Shown here one piece after another: positions 34,221 through 42,947 of a stretch of DNA of 64,000 nt (the first letter of the stretch is position 1; the number at the start of each line of letters is the position of its first letter). The translations under genes were made by a program, and so were the position numbers. The notes under the pieces are model-generated. The model was not told where the DNA came from. It ran no database searches and saw only the letters and a list, made by a program, of their open reading frames with translations. Origin of the DNA: Gramella sp. MAR_2010_147 (lineage in GTDB: Bacteria; Bacteroidota; Bacteroidia; Flavobacteriales; Flavobacteriaceae); contig NZ_LT629741.1 of the NCBI RefSeq assembly GCF_900105135.1, positions 930,001-994,000 of the forward strand, given 5' to 3'.

Positions 34221-34228
34221 TATCTTTG
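34221..34228 (+). promoter_or_regulatory. Probable -7 element of rmuC
   Basis: TATCTTTG matches the -7 consensus and lies 17 bases before the rmuC ATG, so the leader would be very short. Confidence 0.45.
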
Positions 34229-34245
34229 AGAAAACCGTCAATTTA

Positions 34246-35673
34246 ATGAACGAATATCTTTTTATCTCTCTTATTTTTTTAGTTGCTTTAGGAATCGGTA
34301 TTTACATTGGAAAGCTGATTTCCGGTTTAAAATCCAAGTCCCAAACCGGAATTCTCGAAGAAAAAAACAACCAATTATCACTTCATATAGATGATCTTAA
34401 GAATCAATTAAACAGTACTTTAGAAAAAAACAAGGAGGATATTCAGCAATTAAAAAATGAAGCTAATACTGATATTGAAAAGGTTGAAAAAGAACGGGAA
34501 GAAATTAGAAGAGAAAAGGAAAGTATTAGCCTTCAATTAACCCGGAAAATTTCTGAATTTAATAATCTCCAGGAAAGAAACGAAGAGCACAAAGCCGAAG
34601 TAGAAAAACTTCAGGAAAAATTCACCAAAGAATTTGAGAACCTTGCCAATAAAATTTTAGATCAAAAATCGGAGAAATTTACCAGTTTAAATAAGCAGAA
34701 TATTGAGAATATTCTAGACCCTTTAAATAAAAAGATCAAGGAATTTGAAGAGAAAGTTAGTCTAAGCAATACCGAATCTGTTAGAAGGCATGCTGAACTT
34801 GGAGAAAAATTAAAGATCTTAAACGAACAGAATACCAGAATTAGTGAAGAGGCTACCAATCTTACCAAAGCTCTGAAAGGAGATACAAAAATGCAGGGAA
34901 ACTGGGGCGAAATGGTTCTGGAAAGAGTTCTGGAACGAAGCGGACTTCAAAAAGACAGCGAATATTTTGTTCAGCAAAGTTTTAATACTGAAGAGGGTAA
35001 GCGAGTTATGCCAGATGTAGTCATCCATCTTCCAGGCGATAAAAAAATGGTGGTAGACTCCAAGGTGTCATTGAATGCCTATGAACGCTATATTAACGAG
35101 AGCGAAGAAGATCTTAAGAAAACACATCTCAAAAATCATTTAGTTTCTGTAAGAAATCGTGTGAACGAACTTAGCAACAAGAATTATCACTCATTATATC
35201 AAATGGAAAGTCCAGACTTTGTACTGCTTTTCATCCCTATAGAAGCAGCATTCGCAATTGCTTCTAATGAGTATCCAAGTCTTTATAGTGACGCTTTCGA
35301 AAAAAATATAATCATTGTCACCCCAACCACGCTACTCGCGGTTCTTAAAACCATTGACAGTATGTGGCAGAATGAAAAGCAAAAGCAAAATGCTATCCAG
35401 ATAGCCACTCAGGCTGGTGCTTTGTATGATTCGTTTACGAATTTAACAGATGAATTATTGAAGATAGGCAGGCAAATTGGAACCGTACAGAATTCTTATG
35501 AAGGCGCCATGAAGAAACTTACCGGTAAAGGAAATCTTATTAGAAGAGTAGAAAAACTTAAAAAATTAGGAGCCAAAGCCAGCAAGCAGCTCGATCAAAA
35601 ATTGATAAATCGCGCAGAGAACGAAGATGAAGATGAAATAGAAGAATCTGAAAGCTCAACATTAAACCTATGA
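34246..35673 (+). CDS. rmuC: DNA recombination protein RmuC
   Basis: A 475-residue protein with an N-terminal membrane helix (about residues 4-20), a long coiled coil (about 30-200, rich in K, E, Q, N) and the RmuC nuclease-like domain: QGNWGEMVLERVLERSGLQK, MPDVVIHLPGDKKMVVDSKVSLNAYERY and FVLLFIPIEAAFAIA. The domain is related to PD-(D/E)xK nucleases. E. coli RmuC limits inversions at short inverted repeats and has been linked to phage defence. The acidic tail (NEDEDEIEESESS) is variable. The stop overlaps the next ATG. Confidence 0.95.
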   Translation: MNEYLFISLIFLVALGIGIYIGKLISGLKSKSQTGILEEKNNQLSLHIDDLKNQLNSTLEKNKEDIQQLKNEANTDIEKVEKEREEIRREKESISLQLTRKISEFNNLQERNEEHKAEVEKLQEKFTKEFENLANKILDQKSEKFTSLNKQNIENILDPLNKKIKEFEEKVSLSNTESVRRHAELGEKLKILNEQNTRISEEATNLTKALKGDTKMQGNWGEMVLERVLERSGLQKDSEYFVQQSFNTEEGKRVMPDVVIHLPGDKKMVVDSKVSLNAYERYINESEEDLKKTHLKNHLVSVRNRVNELSNKNYHSLYQMESPDFVLLFIPIEAAFAIASNEYPSLYSDAFEKNIIIVTPTTLLAVLKTIDSMWQNEKQKQNAIQIATQAGALYDSFTNLTDELLKIGRQIGTVQNSYEGAMKKLTGKGNLIRRVEKLKKLGAKASKQLDQKLINRAENEDEDEIEESESSTLNL

Positions 35674-36815
35674 TGAAGAAAATAATAGTCTGTACTTACC
35701 TTTCCCTCACATTTTTCATTTGTCAGCTAACTGCTCAGGAAATTTACTTTCCTCCTGCTGGTAAATGGCAGGAAAAGTCGGCCACCGAATATAATTTGAA
35801 TTTTTCTGAGGCCATAGAATTTGCTAAATCTAACGAATATTCAGAATCAAAGGATTTAAGACAAGCTATTTTAAAGGGTTTTCAGCATGAACCCTATCAC
35901 GAAATTTCAGGCCCCACCAAAAGAAGAGGTGGTCCTGCAGGAATGATCCTGAAAGATGGATACATTGTAGCCCAATGGGGAAATACCAGAAGGGTTGATA
36001 TGACCTTTAGCGTCACTAAAAGTTTTCTTTCTACCACCGCACTTGTCGCCAAAGACAAGGGATTAATTTCAGACTTTACTGAACCCGTAGCGAATTATGT
36101 TTGGGATGATACTTTTGAAGGGGAACATAACTCAAAGATCACCTGGAAACATTTGCTTCAACAAAATTCTGATTGGAGCGGGCAGCTTTGGGGTGGTTTT
36201 GACTGGGCCGACAGACCTTCTCAAGAACAGACTATTGACGAATGGAGATCCAGAGAATTACATGAACCAGGTACACACTTTAAATACAACGATATTCGTG
36301 TAAATGTATTAGCCTATTCATTGTTAAACGTTTTTAGAAAACCTTTACCTAAAGTTCTAAAAGAGAATATCATGGATCCTATAGACGCTTCTCAATCTTG
36401 GCGCTGGTTTGGGTATGAGAATTCATGGACTACCATAGACGGACTTAAGATGCAGTCTGTAAGCGGTGGCGGGCATTCCGGCGGAGGAATGTTCATCAAC
36501 ACCGAAGATATGGCCAGGTTCGGGCTTCTTTTTATGAATAACGGAATGTGGAATGGGCAAGAATTGATTTCTAATGAACTGATAGATGAAGCAATGAGCC
36601 CCTCGGTACCAAATCCAAATTATGGGTATATGTGGTGGCTTAATTCCAAAGGTAGCCGTAATATGGAAAATATTGATAATGATATTTTTTATGCGGCGGG
36701 ATTCGGTGGAAATTTCATAATCGTAGATCAAAAAAACAATCTGGTTATTGTGACCAGATGGCTGGAGCCTTCAAAACTCGAAGAATTCCTGAATATCGTT
36801 TATAAAAATATTTAG
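35670..36815 (+). CDS. Exported serine hydrolase (beta-lactamase class C family)
   Basis: A 381-residue protein with a signal peptide ending CQLTAQ and the fold of class C beta-lactamases and D-aminopeptidases: SVTK as the SxxK active site (about residue 115), a tyrosine motif around FKYND (about 208), and the HSGGG loop near residue 269 in place of KTG. Family members hydrolyse beta-lactams, D-amino peptides or esters; nylon oligomer hydrolases are close relatives. No substrate can be named. Its ATG overlaps the rmuC stop (ATGA-type), and the small membrane protein gene follows at once. Confidence 0.88.
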   Translation: MMKKIIVCTYLSLTFFICQLTAQEIYFPPAGKWQEKSATEYNLNFSEAIEFAKSNEYSESKDLRQAILKGFQHEPYHEISGPTKRRGGPAGMILKDGYIVAQWGNTRRVDMTFSVTKSFLSTTALVAKDKGLISDFTEPVANYVWDDTFEGEHNSKITWKHLLQQNSDWSGQLWGGFDWADRPSQEQTIDEWRSRELHEPGTHFKYNDIRVNVLAYSLLNVFRKPLPKVLKENIMDPIDASQSWRWFGYENSWTTIDGLKMQSVSGGGHSGGGMFINTEDMARFGLLFMNNGMWNGQELISNELIDEAMSPSVPNPNYGYMWWLNSKGSRNMENIDNDIFYAAGFGGNFIIVDQKNNLVIVTRWLEPSKLEEFLNIVYKNI

Positions 36816-36816
36816 A

Positions 36817-37182
36817 ATGAAAAAGACCTTATTATATATCCTTGGTGGAATATTTATCGTATGGTTGCTATATTATGCATTCATCTATTTTGTACCGTAC
36901 AGTGAAGGTACACGCAGCGGAGAATTGATCAAGTTTAGTCACAAAGGCGTGATTGTAAAAACCTGGGAAGGTGAAATAAGCCAGGGGATTAGCGGCGCTC
37001 AAATCTTTCAGTTTTCGGTTTTAGACAGAAATAACGATGTGATCAAAGAATTACAGGAATACGAAGGGAATTATGTAAAACTAACTTATGTTGAACGCTT
37101 TGCGACCTTTTTTTTCTGGGGAGACACTAACTATTTTATCACCGAAGTAGAGAAATCAGAAAGTCCGCATTTTAGAAAATAG
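36817..37182 (+). CDS. Small single-pass membrane protein
   Basis: The 121-residue protein has one N-terminal membrane helix (LLYILGGIFIVWLLYYAFIYF, split here by charged ends at about residues 4-24) and a C-terminal domain of about 95 residues with GELIKFSHKGVIVKTWEGEI, QIFQFSVLDRNND and YVKLTYVERF. The domain looks like a small beta-barrel facing the periplasm. Relatives may be labelled 6-phosphogluconate dehydrogenase in databases, but no dinucleotide-binding motif is present. It lies between the serine hydrolase and a thioesterase in one operon with one-base gaps. Function unknown. Confidence 0.8.
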   Translation: MKKTLLYILGGIFIVWLLYYAFIYFVPYSEGTRSGELIKFSHKGVIVKTWEGEISQGISGAQIFQFSVLDRNNDVIKELQEYEGNYVKLTYVERFATFFFWGDTNYFITEVEKSESPHFRK

Positions 37183-37183
37183 C

Positions 37184-37732
37184 ATGGAGAAATTTAAAAA
37201 TATAAAAGAAAGCCAGGTAGTTATTTCAGAATTGATGCTTCCCTCCCATTCTAATTTTAATGGAAAGATTCATGGAGGCTATATTTTATCGCTATTAGAT
37301 CAAATCGCTTTTGCCTGTGCCTCCAAACATTCTGCAACCTATTGTGTAACCGCGAGTGTAGATACCGTAGATTTTTTAAAACCCATTGAAATAGGTGAAC
37401 TGGTCACCATGAAAGCATCGGTTAATTACGTTGGAACCAGTTCAATGGTGATAGGGATTCGTGTGGAAGCCGAAAATATTCAAACAGGTGCTAAAAAACA
37501 TTGCAACTCTTCTTATTTCACTATGGTTGCAAAAGATGATAAAGGGAACTCCGTTCCCGTTCCTGGTCTTATACTAAAAACTAATGATCAGATAAGACGT
37601 TTTGCTAAAAGTATTAAACGGAAGAGTATGAAGATGAACCGAATCCAGGAATTTCATGAAACCGATTTCTCTTCTGAAAAATACCTTCACATTCTTGAAG
37701 ATCATAAAGCTAAAATTGAGCGGAATTCTTGA
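37184..37732 (+). CDS. Acyl-CoA thioesterase (hotdog fold)
   Basis: A 182-residue cytoplasmic protein of the YciA/BFIT-like acyl-CoA thioesterase group: MLPSHSNFNGKIHGGYILSLLDQIAFACASKH (about 17-48) with the active-site aspartate and the HGG motif, then VDTVDFLKPIEIGEL and the central strand VTMKASVNYVGTSSMVIGIRV. It hydrolyses acyl-CoA thioesters to free acid and CoA. The tail is basic and helical. The TGA stop overlaps the TTG start of the following transporter gene, so the two are coupled. Confidence 0.9.
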   Translation: MEKFKNIKESQVVISELMLPSHSNFNGKIHGGYILSLLDQIAFACASKHSATYCVTASVDTVDFLKPIEIGELVTMKASVNYVGTSSMVIGIRVEAENIQTGAKKHCNSSYFTMVAKDDKGNSVPVPGLILKTNDQIRRFAKSIKRKSMKMNRIQEFHETDFSSEKYLHILEDHKAKIERNS

Positions 37733-38682
37733 AGTCCTTCGGATTTATATTTGCCATTTTTATTGCCATAGGAATTGCCTATTTATTTCCTCAGGGAATA
37801 GAACTGCTTCCTTTAAAAACAATTACCGATATTGGAATTGGCTTAATTTTCTTTTTTTATGGATTAAAATTATACCCGACAGAGTTTAAAGCAGGTTTGG
37901 TTAATTATAAAGTCCATATAATAATTCACCTCACTACTTTTATTGTTTTTCCCTTACTCTGCCTGCTCTGTGCGCCACTATTTGAAGATGGACTAAGATC
38001 TGATCTCTGGATCGCCTTATTTTTTCTAGGAACACTACCCTCAACCGTCTCATCGTCTGTGGTCATGGTTGCTCTGGCAAAGGGAAACTTACCCACTGCG
38101 ATTTTCAATGCAAGTCTCTCAGGACTTATCGGGATTTTTGCCACTCCACTATGGATTGGTTTTATCCTTGAAAAAACGGCCGATTTTGATTTTCTGATAG
38201 TCCTTCAAAAACTCTGTTTACAGATCATAGCTCCCTTAGCTGCAGGTCTTTTTTTACAAAGATACTTTGGTGATCTCGCCAGAAGGTATGGAAGACAGCT
38301 AAGTCTTTTTGATAAGACCACTATTATTCTCATTATTTACTCAAGTTTCAGCAGCTCCTTTTCTTCAGCACTATTAAGGTCTATAGAAATCAGTGAACTT
38401 TTGAAAATGACGGGAATTGTTATTATACTTTTCTTCACTATTTTCTTTAGTCTCGCTTATTTTTCAAAAATATTAGGATTTAATAGGGAAGATAAAATTG
38501 CTGCACAGTTCTGCGGAACAAAAAAATCCCTGGTTCATGGTTCAGTCATGGTGCGGGTAATTTTTGGAAGTTCAGCCAGTTCAGGGCTCTTATTACTCCC
38601 CATCATGCTTTATCATTCTGCCCAACTCATTCTTATCGCCTGGTTTGCTGAAAAATATAGAAAAAGAGCTACAGCCAAATAA
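37729..38682 (+). CDS. SBF-like bile acid:sodium symporter family transporter
   Basis: A 317-residue membrane protein with about ten helices. FLGTLPSTVSSSVVMVALAKGNLPTAIFNASLSGLIGI (about 103-140) and FCGTKKSLVHGSVMVRVIF (about 262-280) match the two crossover regions of the SBF-like (PF13593, YfeH) branch of the BASS superfamily. Substrates of bacterial members are mostly unknown organic acids. The start is TTG, overlapping the thioesterase stop as TTGA; no ATG fits. It ends the five-gene run that starts at rmuC. Confidence 0.88.
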   Translation: MKSFGFIFAIFIAIGIAYLFPQGIELLPLKTITDIGIGLIFFFYGLKLYPTEFKAGLVNYKVHIIIHLTTFIVFPLLCLLCAPLFEDGLRSDLWIALFFLGTLPSTVSSSVVMVALAKGNLPTAIFNASLSGLIGIFATPLWIGFILEKTADFDFLIVLQKLCLQIIAPLAAGLFLQRYFGDLARRYGRQLSLFDKTTIILIIYSSFSSSFSSALLRSIEISELLKMTGIVIILFFTIFFSLAYFSKILGFNREDKIAAQFCGTKKSLVHGSVMVRVIFGSSASSGLLLLPIMLYHSAQLILIAWFAEKYRKRATAK

Positions 38683-38710
38683 CAATTTTAGCTATTTTAG
38701 AATAAAAATC

Positions 38711-39172
38711 ATGAAATTCAACATTTTAAAGCTGATTCTTGTGGCACTTATCTTTATCTCCTGTAAAGAGGAAAAGGAATCAGTTAAAGCTGCAAAAGTT
38801 CCTGAAGCTACACAGATTGCTAAAAGTATTAGATGCTATAGCTATACTAAAAATAATGATACTATTTACCTAAGCTATACTGAACTTGATGATTCTTTTG
38901 TAGATGGAAATCTCACCTATAAAATGTTCGAGAAAGATAGTAATCGTGGCAGCTTTAAAGGAAAATGGATTGGAGACAGTTTATTTGCAGATTATGAATT
39001 TCAATCTGAAGGTTCTATTTCTACGAGAGAGATATTTTTTTATAAAACAGATGCAGGCCTAATTGAGGGCTATGGTCCTGTTAAGGATACTTTGAACAAG
39101 ATAATATTTCAGGAACACAGTACGCTGGTTCTAAACGAGAACATTCTTCTAAAACCTGTAGATTGCGATTAA
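38711..39172 (+). CDS. Hypothetical lipoprotein
   Basis: A 153-residue lipoprotein: signal LKLILVALIFISC with lipobox ISC, followed by KEEKESVKAAK. The mature part has strands such as IRCYSYTKNNDTIYLSYTEL, LTYKMFEKDSNRGSFKGKWIGDSLFADYEF and GLIEGYGPV, which suggests a small beta-barrel. I chose ATG 38711 because the frame upstream overlaps the transporter gene and the signal peptide begins here. I do not recognise the family. Its stop overlaps the convergent DUF423 gene by four bases. Confidence 0.78.
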   Translation: MKFNILKLILVALIFISCKEEKESVKAAKVPEATQIAKSIRCYSYTKNNDTIYLSYTELDDSFVDGNLTYKMFEKDSNRGSFKGKWIGDSLFADYEFQSEGSISTREIFFYKTDAGLIEGYGPVKDTLNKIIFQEHSTLVLNENILLKPVDCD

Positions 39173-39567
39173 GGTGTTATATAAAGTACTATTTCAGAAA
39201 GATTAATCGTTAATAAGATCCAGCCGATCACAAGTAATAATCCGCCAAGTGGGGTTATTGGTCCCAGAATTTTAATCTTATTTCCATTGGCTGAACTCCA
39301 TGTAAGCCCGTAGATACTAAAAGAAAAAAGTAATATTCCAATAATAAAACACCAGGCCATTATATTTTGAAGACTGGAAAGAAAAGGAAATGTAATTCCG
39401 CAAATGATGAGCACCAATGCGTGATACATTTTATATTTCACACCTGTCTCAAAACTTTTTAATTGATCTTCAGTAAATTTTTTCTTTAAAGCATGAGCGC
39501 CAAAGGCTCCGAGAATCACCGATAGTGTACCGTAGATTCCACCTACAATCAAAACAAGTTCTTTCAT
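39169..39567 (-). CDS. DUF423 integral membrane protein
   Basis: A 132-residue protein with four hydrophobic helices and the DUF423 signature: GGIYGTLSVILGAFGAHALKKKFT at the N-terminus, SFETGVKYKMYHALVLIICG in the second helix region, and FSFSIYGLTW with PITPLGGLLLVIGWI near the end. The family (YgdD-like) is widespread, and its function is unknown. It is downstream of carB on the same strand, separated from it by a long imperfect hairpin repeat at 39585-39649. Confidence 0.92.
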   Translation of the reverse strand: MKELVLIVGGIYGTLSVILGAFGAHALKKKFTEDQLKSFETGVKYKMYHALVLIICGITFPFLSSLQNIMAWCFIIGILLFSFSIYGLTWSSANGNKIKILGPITPLGGLLLVIGWILLTINLSEIVLYITP

Positions 39568-39584
39568 AAGGTTTAAAATTAAAA

Positions 39585-39649
39585 AGTCATTTCAGCTGAA
39601 TGGGAAAGCTACTTTATAAATAGAGTTCTCCCTTCAGTCGAAATGACTT
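39585..39649. repeat. Imperfect inverted repeat of a flavobacterial dispersed type
   Basis: The arms AAGTCATTTCAGCTGAATGG (39585-39604) and CCCTTCAGTCGAAATGACTT (39630-39649) are complementary apart from a few positions and enclose about 25 bases. GTCATTTCGACTGAAGGGAG-like hairpins recur between genes in many flavobacterial genomes, so this is probably one copy of a REP-like family. It lies between carB and DUF423 and may act as the carB terminator or stabilise the mRNA end. Confidence 0.6.
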
Positions 39650-39669
39650 TCAGCAATAATCAAAGTATT

Positions 39670-42522
39670 TTATTTGCTTAAATACATTTTTCTTCTGGAA
39701 TATAGATCGTAGAATTCATCATCCTTTAAACTATCTATAAATAGAATGCTCTCTCCTGTACTTTTCATCTCAGGCCCTAGCTGCTTATTCACATTATAGA
39801 ATTTATTGAACGAGAATACTGGTTGTTTAATAGCATATCCCTCCAATTTAGGATTGAAATTAAAGTCTTTCACTTTCTTCTCACCAAGCATCACCTTAGT
39901 TGCATAATTCACATAAGGTTCTTTATAGGCCTTTGCGATAAAAGGTACTGTTCTTGACGCTCTTGGATTCGCTTCAATGATAAACACCTTGTCATCCTTG
40001 ATCGCAAACTGAATATTGATCAATCCAACAGTGTTTAAAGCCAAAGCAATTTTCCTTGTATGGTCTTTAATTTGCTGCATCACAAGATCTCCTAAATTAA
40101 AAGGAGGTAAAAGTGCATGAGAATCCCCGGAATGAATTCCACAAGGTTCAATATGCTCCATGATTCCAATGATGTACACATCCTCTCCGTCGCAAATCGC
40201 ATCGGCTTCAGCCTCAATGGCACCATCTAGATAATGGTCCAGAAGTAATTTATTGTTAGGGATCTTTCTTAGAAGATCTACTACATGCTCTTCCAGTTCA
40301 TCTTTATTGATCACAATTTTCATTCCCTGTCCACCAAGAACGTAAGATGGTCTTACCAGAATAGGAAAATCAAGTTCATCTGCTAATGCCAGGGCTTCAT
40401 CGGCATTTTCTGCCGTACCAAAATCTGGGTAAGGAATGTCGTTTTCCTGAAGCAGTTTTGAGAAACTCCCCCTGTCTTCCGCAAGATCCAGTGCTTCATA
40501 ACTGGTTCCCATAATCTTAATACCGTATCTATCCAGCTTTTCAGCAAGTTTAAGAGCGGTTTGACCTCCAAGCTGAACAATTACACCTTCAGGCTTTTCA
40601 TGTCTTATAATATCATAAATATGCTCCCAGAATACAGGTTCAAAATATAATTTATCAGCAATATCAAAATCTGTAGAAACGGTTTCAGGATTACAGTTGA
40701 TCATGATGGTTTCGTAACCACATTCTGCAGCAGCAAGAACTCCATGCACACAACTATAATCAAATTCAATTCCCTGCCCTATTCTATTAGGTCCTGAACC
40801 AAGAACGATGATCTTTTTACGGTCTGAAACCTTACTTTCATTAGAAGTATAGAATTCTCCATCCTTAGAAAGGATACCTTCCTCAAATGTTGAATAATAA
40901 TAAGGCGTTTCTGCTTTAAATTCAGCAGCACAGGTATCTACCAGTTTATACACACGATTTACCCCAAGCTCTTCCCTTTTATTGTAAACCTCACTTTCCA
41001 GACAATCCAGCATATGCGCTATTTGCCGGTCTGCAAAACCTTTTTGCTTCGCTTCCAAAAGAAGATCTTTAGGAAGAGAATTAATGTCAAATTTAGATAT
41101 TTCGTTGTCCAGAGCGTGTAATTCCTCATATTGCTTCAGGAACCACATATCAATTTTAGTGATTTCATGAATTCTGCTTAAAGGAATTCCCATCTGGATC
41201 GCATCATAGATCACAAAAACCCTGTCCCAGCTTGGATTGGTTAATTTATCTATGATCTGGTCATAATCCTTATACCCTTTTCCATCTGCACCAAGACCGT
41301 TTCGTTTGATCTCTAATGACTGGGTTGCCTTGTGAAGCGCTTCCTGAAAAGACCTACCAATACCCATCACTTCTCCTACAGATTTCATCTGAAGGCCAAG
41401 AGTTCTGTCTGATCCTTCAAATTTGTCAAAATTCCAGCGCGGTATTTTTACGATCACATAATCCAGGGATGGCTCAAATAAAGCCGAGGTGGATTTCGTA
41501 ATTTGATTATCAAGCTCATCCAGGTTATAACCCAAGGCTAATTTTGTAGCGATCTTAGCGATTGGATATCCAGTTGCTTTTGAAGCTAAGGCAGAAGATC
41601 TTGACACACGAGGATTAATTTCAATCGCGTAGACATCTTCATTTTCATCCGGACTCACCGCAAACTGAACATTACAGCCACCGGCAAAATCCCCGATACT
41701 CCTCATCATCTTTATAGCCATGTCCCGCATCTTCTGAAATGCCTTATCACTTAAGGTCATCGCAGGAGCAACGGTTATGGAATCTCCGGTATGGACTCCC
41801 ATGGGATCCATATTTTCTATCGTACAGATAATTACCACATTATCATTACGATCACGAAGTAATTCTAATTCATATTCTTTCCAGCCTAATAAGGCTTTAT
41901 CTATAAGCACTTCGTGAATTGGAGAAGCCTCCAGGCCACGAGTCAGCATTTCGTCAAAATCTTCGGCACGGTGTACAAATCCGGCTCCACCCCCACCCAG
42001 GGTAAAAGATGCGCGAATTACCAATGGAAAACCAAACTCCTGTGCAACTTCTTTTCCCTGAAGGTAAGAAGTCACCGTTTTAGCCGGTGCAACAGGAATA
42101 TTTATTCTTCCCATTAATTGTTTGAACTGCTCCCTGTCTTCACAAATATTAATAGCATCTATATCTACACCAATAAGTTTTACATTATAATCACTCCAGA
42201 TACCTTTCTCATCAGCCTCGATACAAAGATTTAAAGCCGTTTGACCACCCATGGTAGGAAGCACCGCGTCAATCTCCGGATGCTCCTTTAAAATACCAAT
42301 AATAGATTTTGTGGTTAGAGGTTTCAAATACACATGATCAGCCATCGACGGATCTGTCATGATGGTTGCAGGATTTGAATTGATTAGGATTGTCTTTATT
42401 CCATCTTCCCTCAATGATCTAAGTGATTGAGTTCCGGAATAATCGAATTCACAGGCTTGTCCAATAATAATTGGACCGGATCCTATGATTAAAACGCATT
42501 TGATGTCTTTGTTTTTAGGCAT
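39670..42522 (-). CDS. carB: Carbamoyl-phosphate synthase large chain, lacking the C-terminal allosteric domain
   Basis: The 950-residue enzyme makes carbamoyl phosphate from bicarbonate, ammonia and two ATP for pyrimidine and arginine synthesis. Both ATP-grasp halves are present: the first with FTLGGGGAGFVHRAEDF and EINPRVSRSSALASKATGYPIA, the second with RPSYVLGGQGMKIV and EANPRASRTVPFIAKA. It ends shortly after FVNKQLGPEMKSTGE-type sequence (STGESILFID), whereas enzymes of about 1070 residues carry a further MGS-like domain that binds UMP and ornithine. The glutaminase subunit gene carA is not in the window. The short form is common in Flavobacteriia. Confidence 0.95.
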   Translation of the reverse strand: MPKNKDIKCVLIIGSGPIIIGQACEFDYSGTQSLRSLREDGIKTILINSNPATIMTDPSMADHVYLKPLTTKSIIGILKEHPEIDAVLPTMGGQTALNLCIEADEKGIWSDYNVKLIGVDIDAINICEDREQFKQLMGRINIPVAPAKTVTSYLQGKEVAQEFGFPLVIRASFTLGGGGAGFVHRAEDFDEMLTRGLEASPIHEVLIDKALLGWKEYELELLRDRNDNVVIICTIENMDPMGVHTGDSITVAPAMTLSDKAFQKMRDMAIKMMRSIGDFAGGCNVQFAVSPDENEDVYAIEINPRVSRSSALASKATGYPIAKIATKLALGYNLDELDNQITKSTSALFEPSLDYVIVKIPRWNFDKFEGSDRTLGLQMKSVGEVMGIGRSFQEALHKATQSLEIKRNGLGADGKGYKDYDQIIDKLTNPSWDRVFVIYDAIQMGIPLSRIHEITKIDMWFLKQYEELHALDNEISKFDINSLPKDLLLEAKQKGFADRQIAHMLDCLESEVYNKREELGVNRVYKLVDTCAAEFKAETPYYYSTFEEGILSKDGEFYTSNESKVSDRKKIIVLGSGPNRIGQGIEFDYSCVHGVLAAAECGYETIMINCNPETVSTDFDIADKLYFEPVFWEHIYDIIRHEKPEGVIVQLGGQTALKLAEKLDRYGIKIMGTSYEALDLAEDRGSFSKLLQENDIPYPDFGTAENADEALALADELDFPILVRPSYVLGGQGMKIVINKDELEEHVVDLLRKIPNNKLLLDHYLDGAIEAEADAICDGEDVYIIGIMEHIEPCGIHSGDSHALLPPFNLGDLVMQQIKDHTRKIALALNTVGLINIQFAIKDDKVFIIEANPRASRTVPFIAKAYKEPYVNYATKVMLGEKKVKDFNFNPKLEGYAIKQPVFSFNKFYNVNKQLGPEMKSTGESILFIDSLKDDEFYDLYSRRKMYLSK

Positions 42523-42583
42523 GATTATGTGTTGTATTCGCTTAAAGTTGTGTTTGCAGTAAAATTAAGAAGCGTTTAGGTAT

Positions 42584-42614
42584 AAAAAAAGGCGTTACTC
42601 AAAAAGTAACACCT
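42584..42614 (-). terminator. Terminator of rpmH
   Basis: On the minus strand a 10-bp stem with one G-U pair (AGGTGTTACT with AGTAACGCCT) is followed by seven T residues. It lies 26 bases after the rpmH stop. Confidence 0.82.
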
Positions 42615-42639
42615 TTAATATTTCAATTAATCGAAATCA

Positions 42640-42798
42640 TTAATGTTTATGTCTGTTTTCAGAAGATACAGATAATTTCTTTCTACCCTTTGCTCTTCTT
42701 CGTGCAAGGACTTTTCTTCCGTTTGCACTTGCCATACGCTCCCTAAAGCCGTGCTTATTTTTTCTTTTCCTCTTAGATGGTTGAAACGTTCTTTTCAT
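42640..42798 (-). CDS. rpmH: 50S ribosomal protein bL34
   Basis: A 52-residue very basic protein read on the minus strand: [17 protein letters not shown], then [20 protein letters not shown] and a short tail ending ENRHKH. This is the bL34 sequence. It binds 23S rRNA. The gene is monocistronic with a consensus promoter and a terminator of its own; the usual neighbours dnaA and rnpA are not adjacent here. Confidence 0.97.
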
Positions 42799-42853
42799 TG
42801 TGAATATCTTTTATCTTCTGTAAATTCGTTTTGTCTGTCTTTAAAACTGCGTG

Positions 42854-42884
42854 CAAATATACAAAGCTTTTTAAGTACTGCAAA
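42854..42884 (-). promoter_or_regulatory. Promoter of rpmH
   Basis: On the minus strand TTTG (42884-42881) and TATATTTG (42861-42854) are separated by 19 bases. The -7 element lies 56 bases before the rpmH ATG. Confidence 0.82.
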
Positions 42885-42917
42885 CACTAAATTAGAAAAA
42901 TTTTTAATTGTTTTTAC

Positions 42918-42925
42918 TACCTTTG
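42918..42925 (+). promoter_or_regulatory. Probable -7 element of the TPR membrane protein gene
   Basis: TACCTTTG matches TAnnTTTG and lies 23 bases before the ATG at 42948. No TTTG is seen at -33. Confidence 0.45.
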
Positions 42926-42947
42926 CCGCCTGAAAATAAAGATACCT

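Noticed and set aside
36817..37182. 6-phosphogluconate dehydrogenase identity for the small membrane protein
   Set aside because: No Rossmann motif is present and the protein has only 121 residues with a membrane helix; the label is probably propagated in error.
38564..38710. N-terminal extension of the 38.7 kb lipoprotein
   Set aside because: It overlaps the transporter gene by over 100 bases, and the signal peptide with lipobox begins at ATG 38711.
42751..42933. 60-residue plus-strand open frame opposite rpmH
   Set aside because: It lies antisense to the clear bL34 gene and its promoter, and its translation has no family resemblance.
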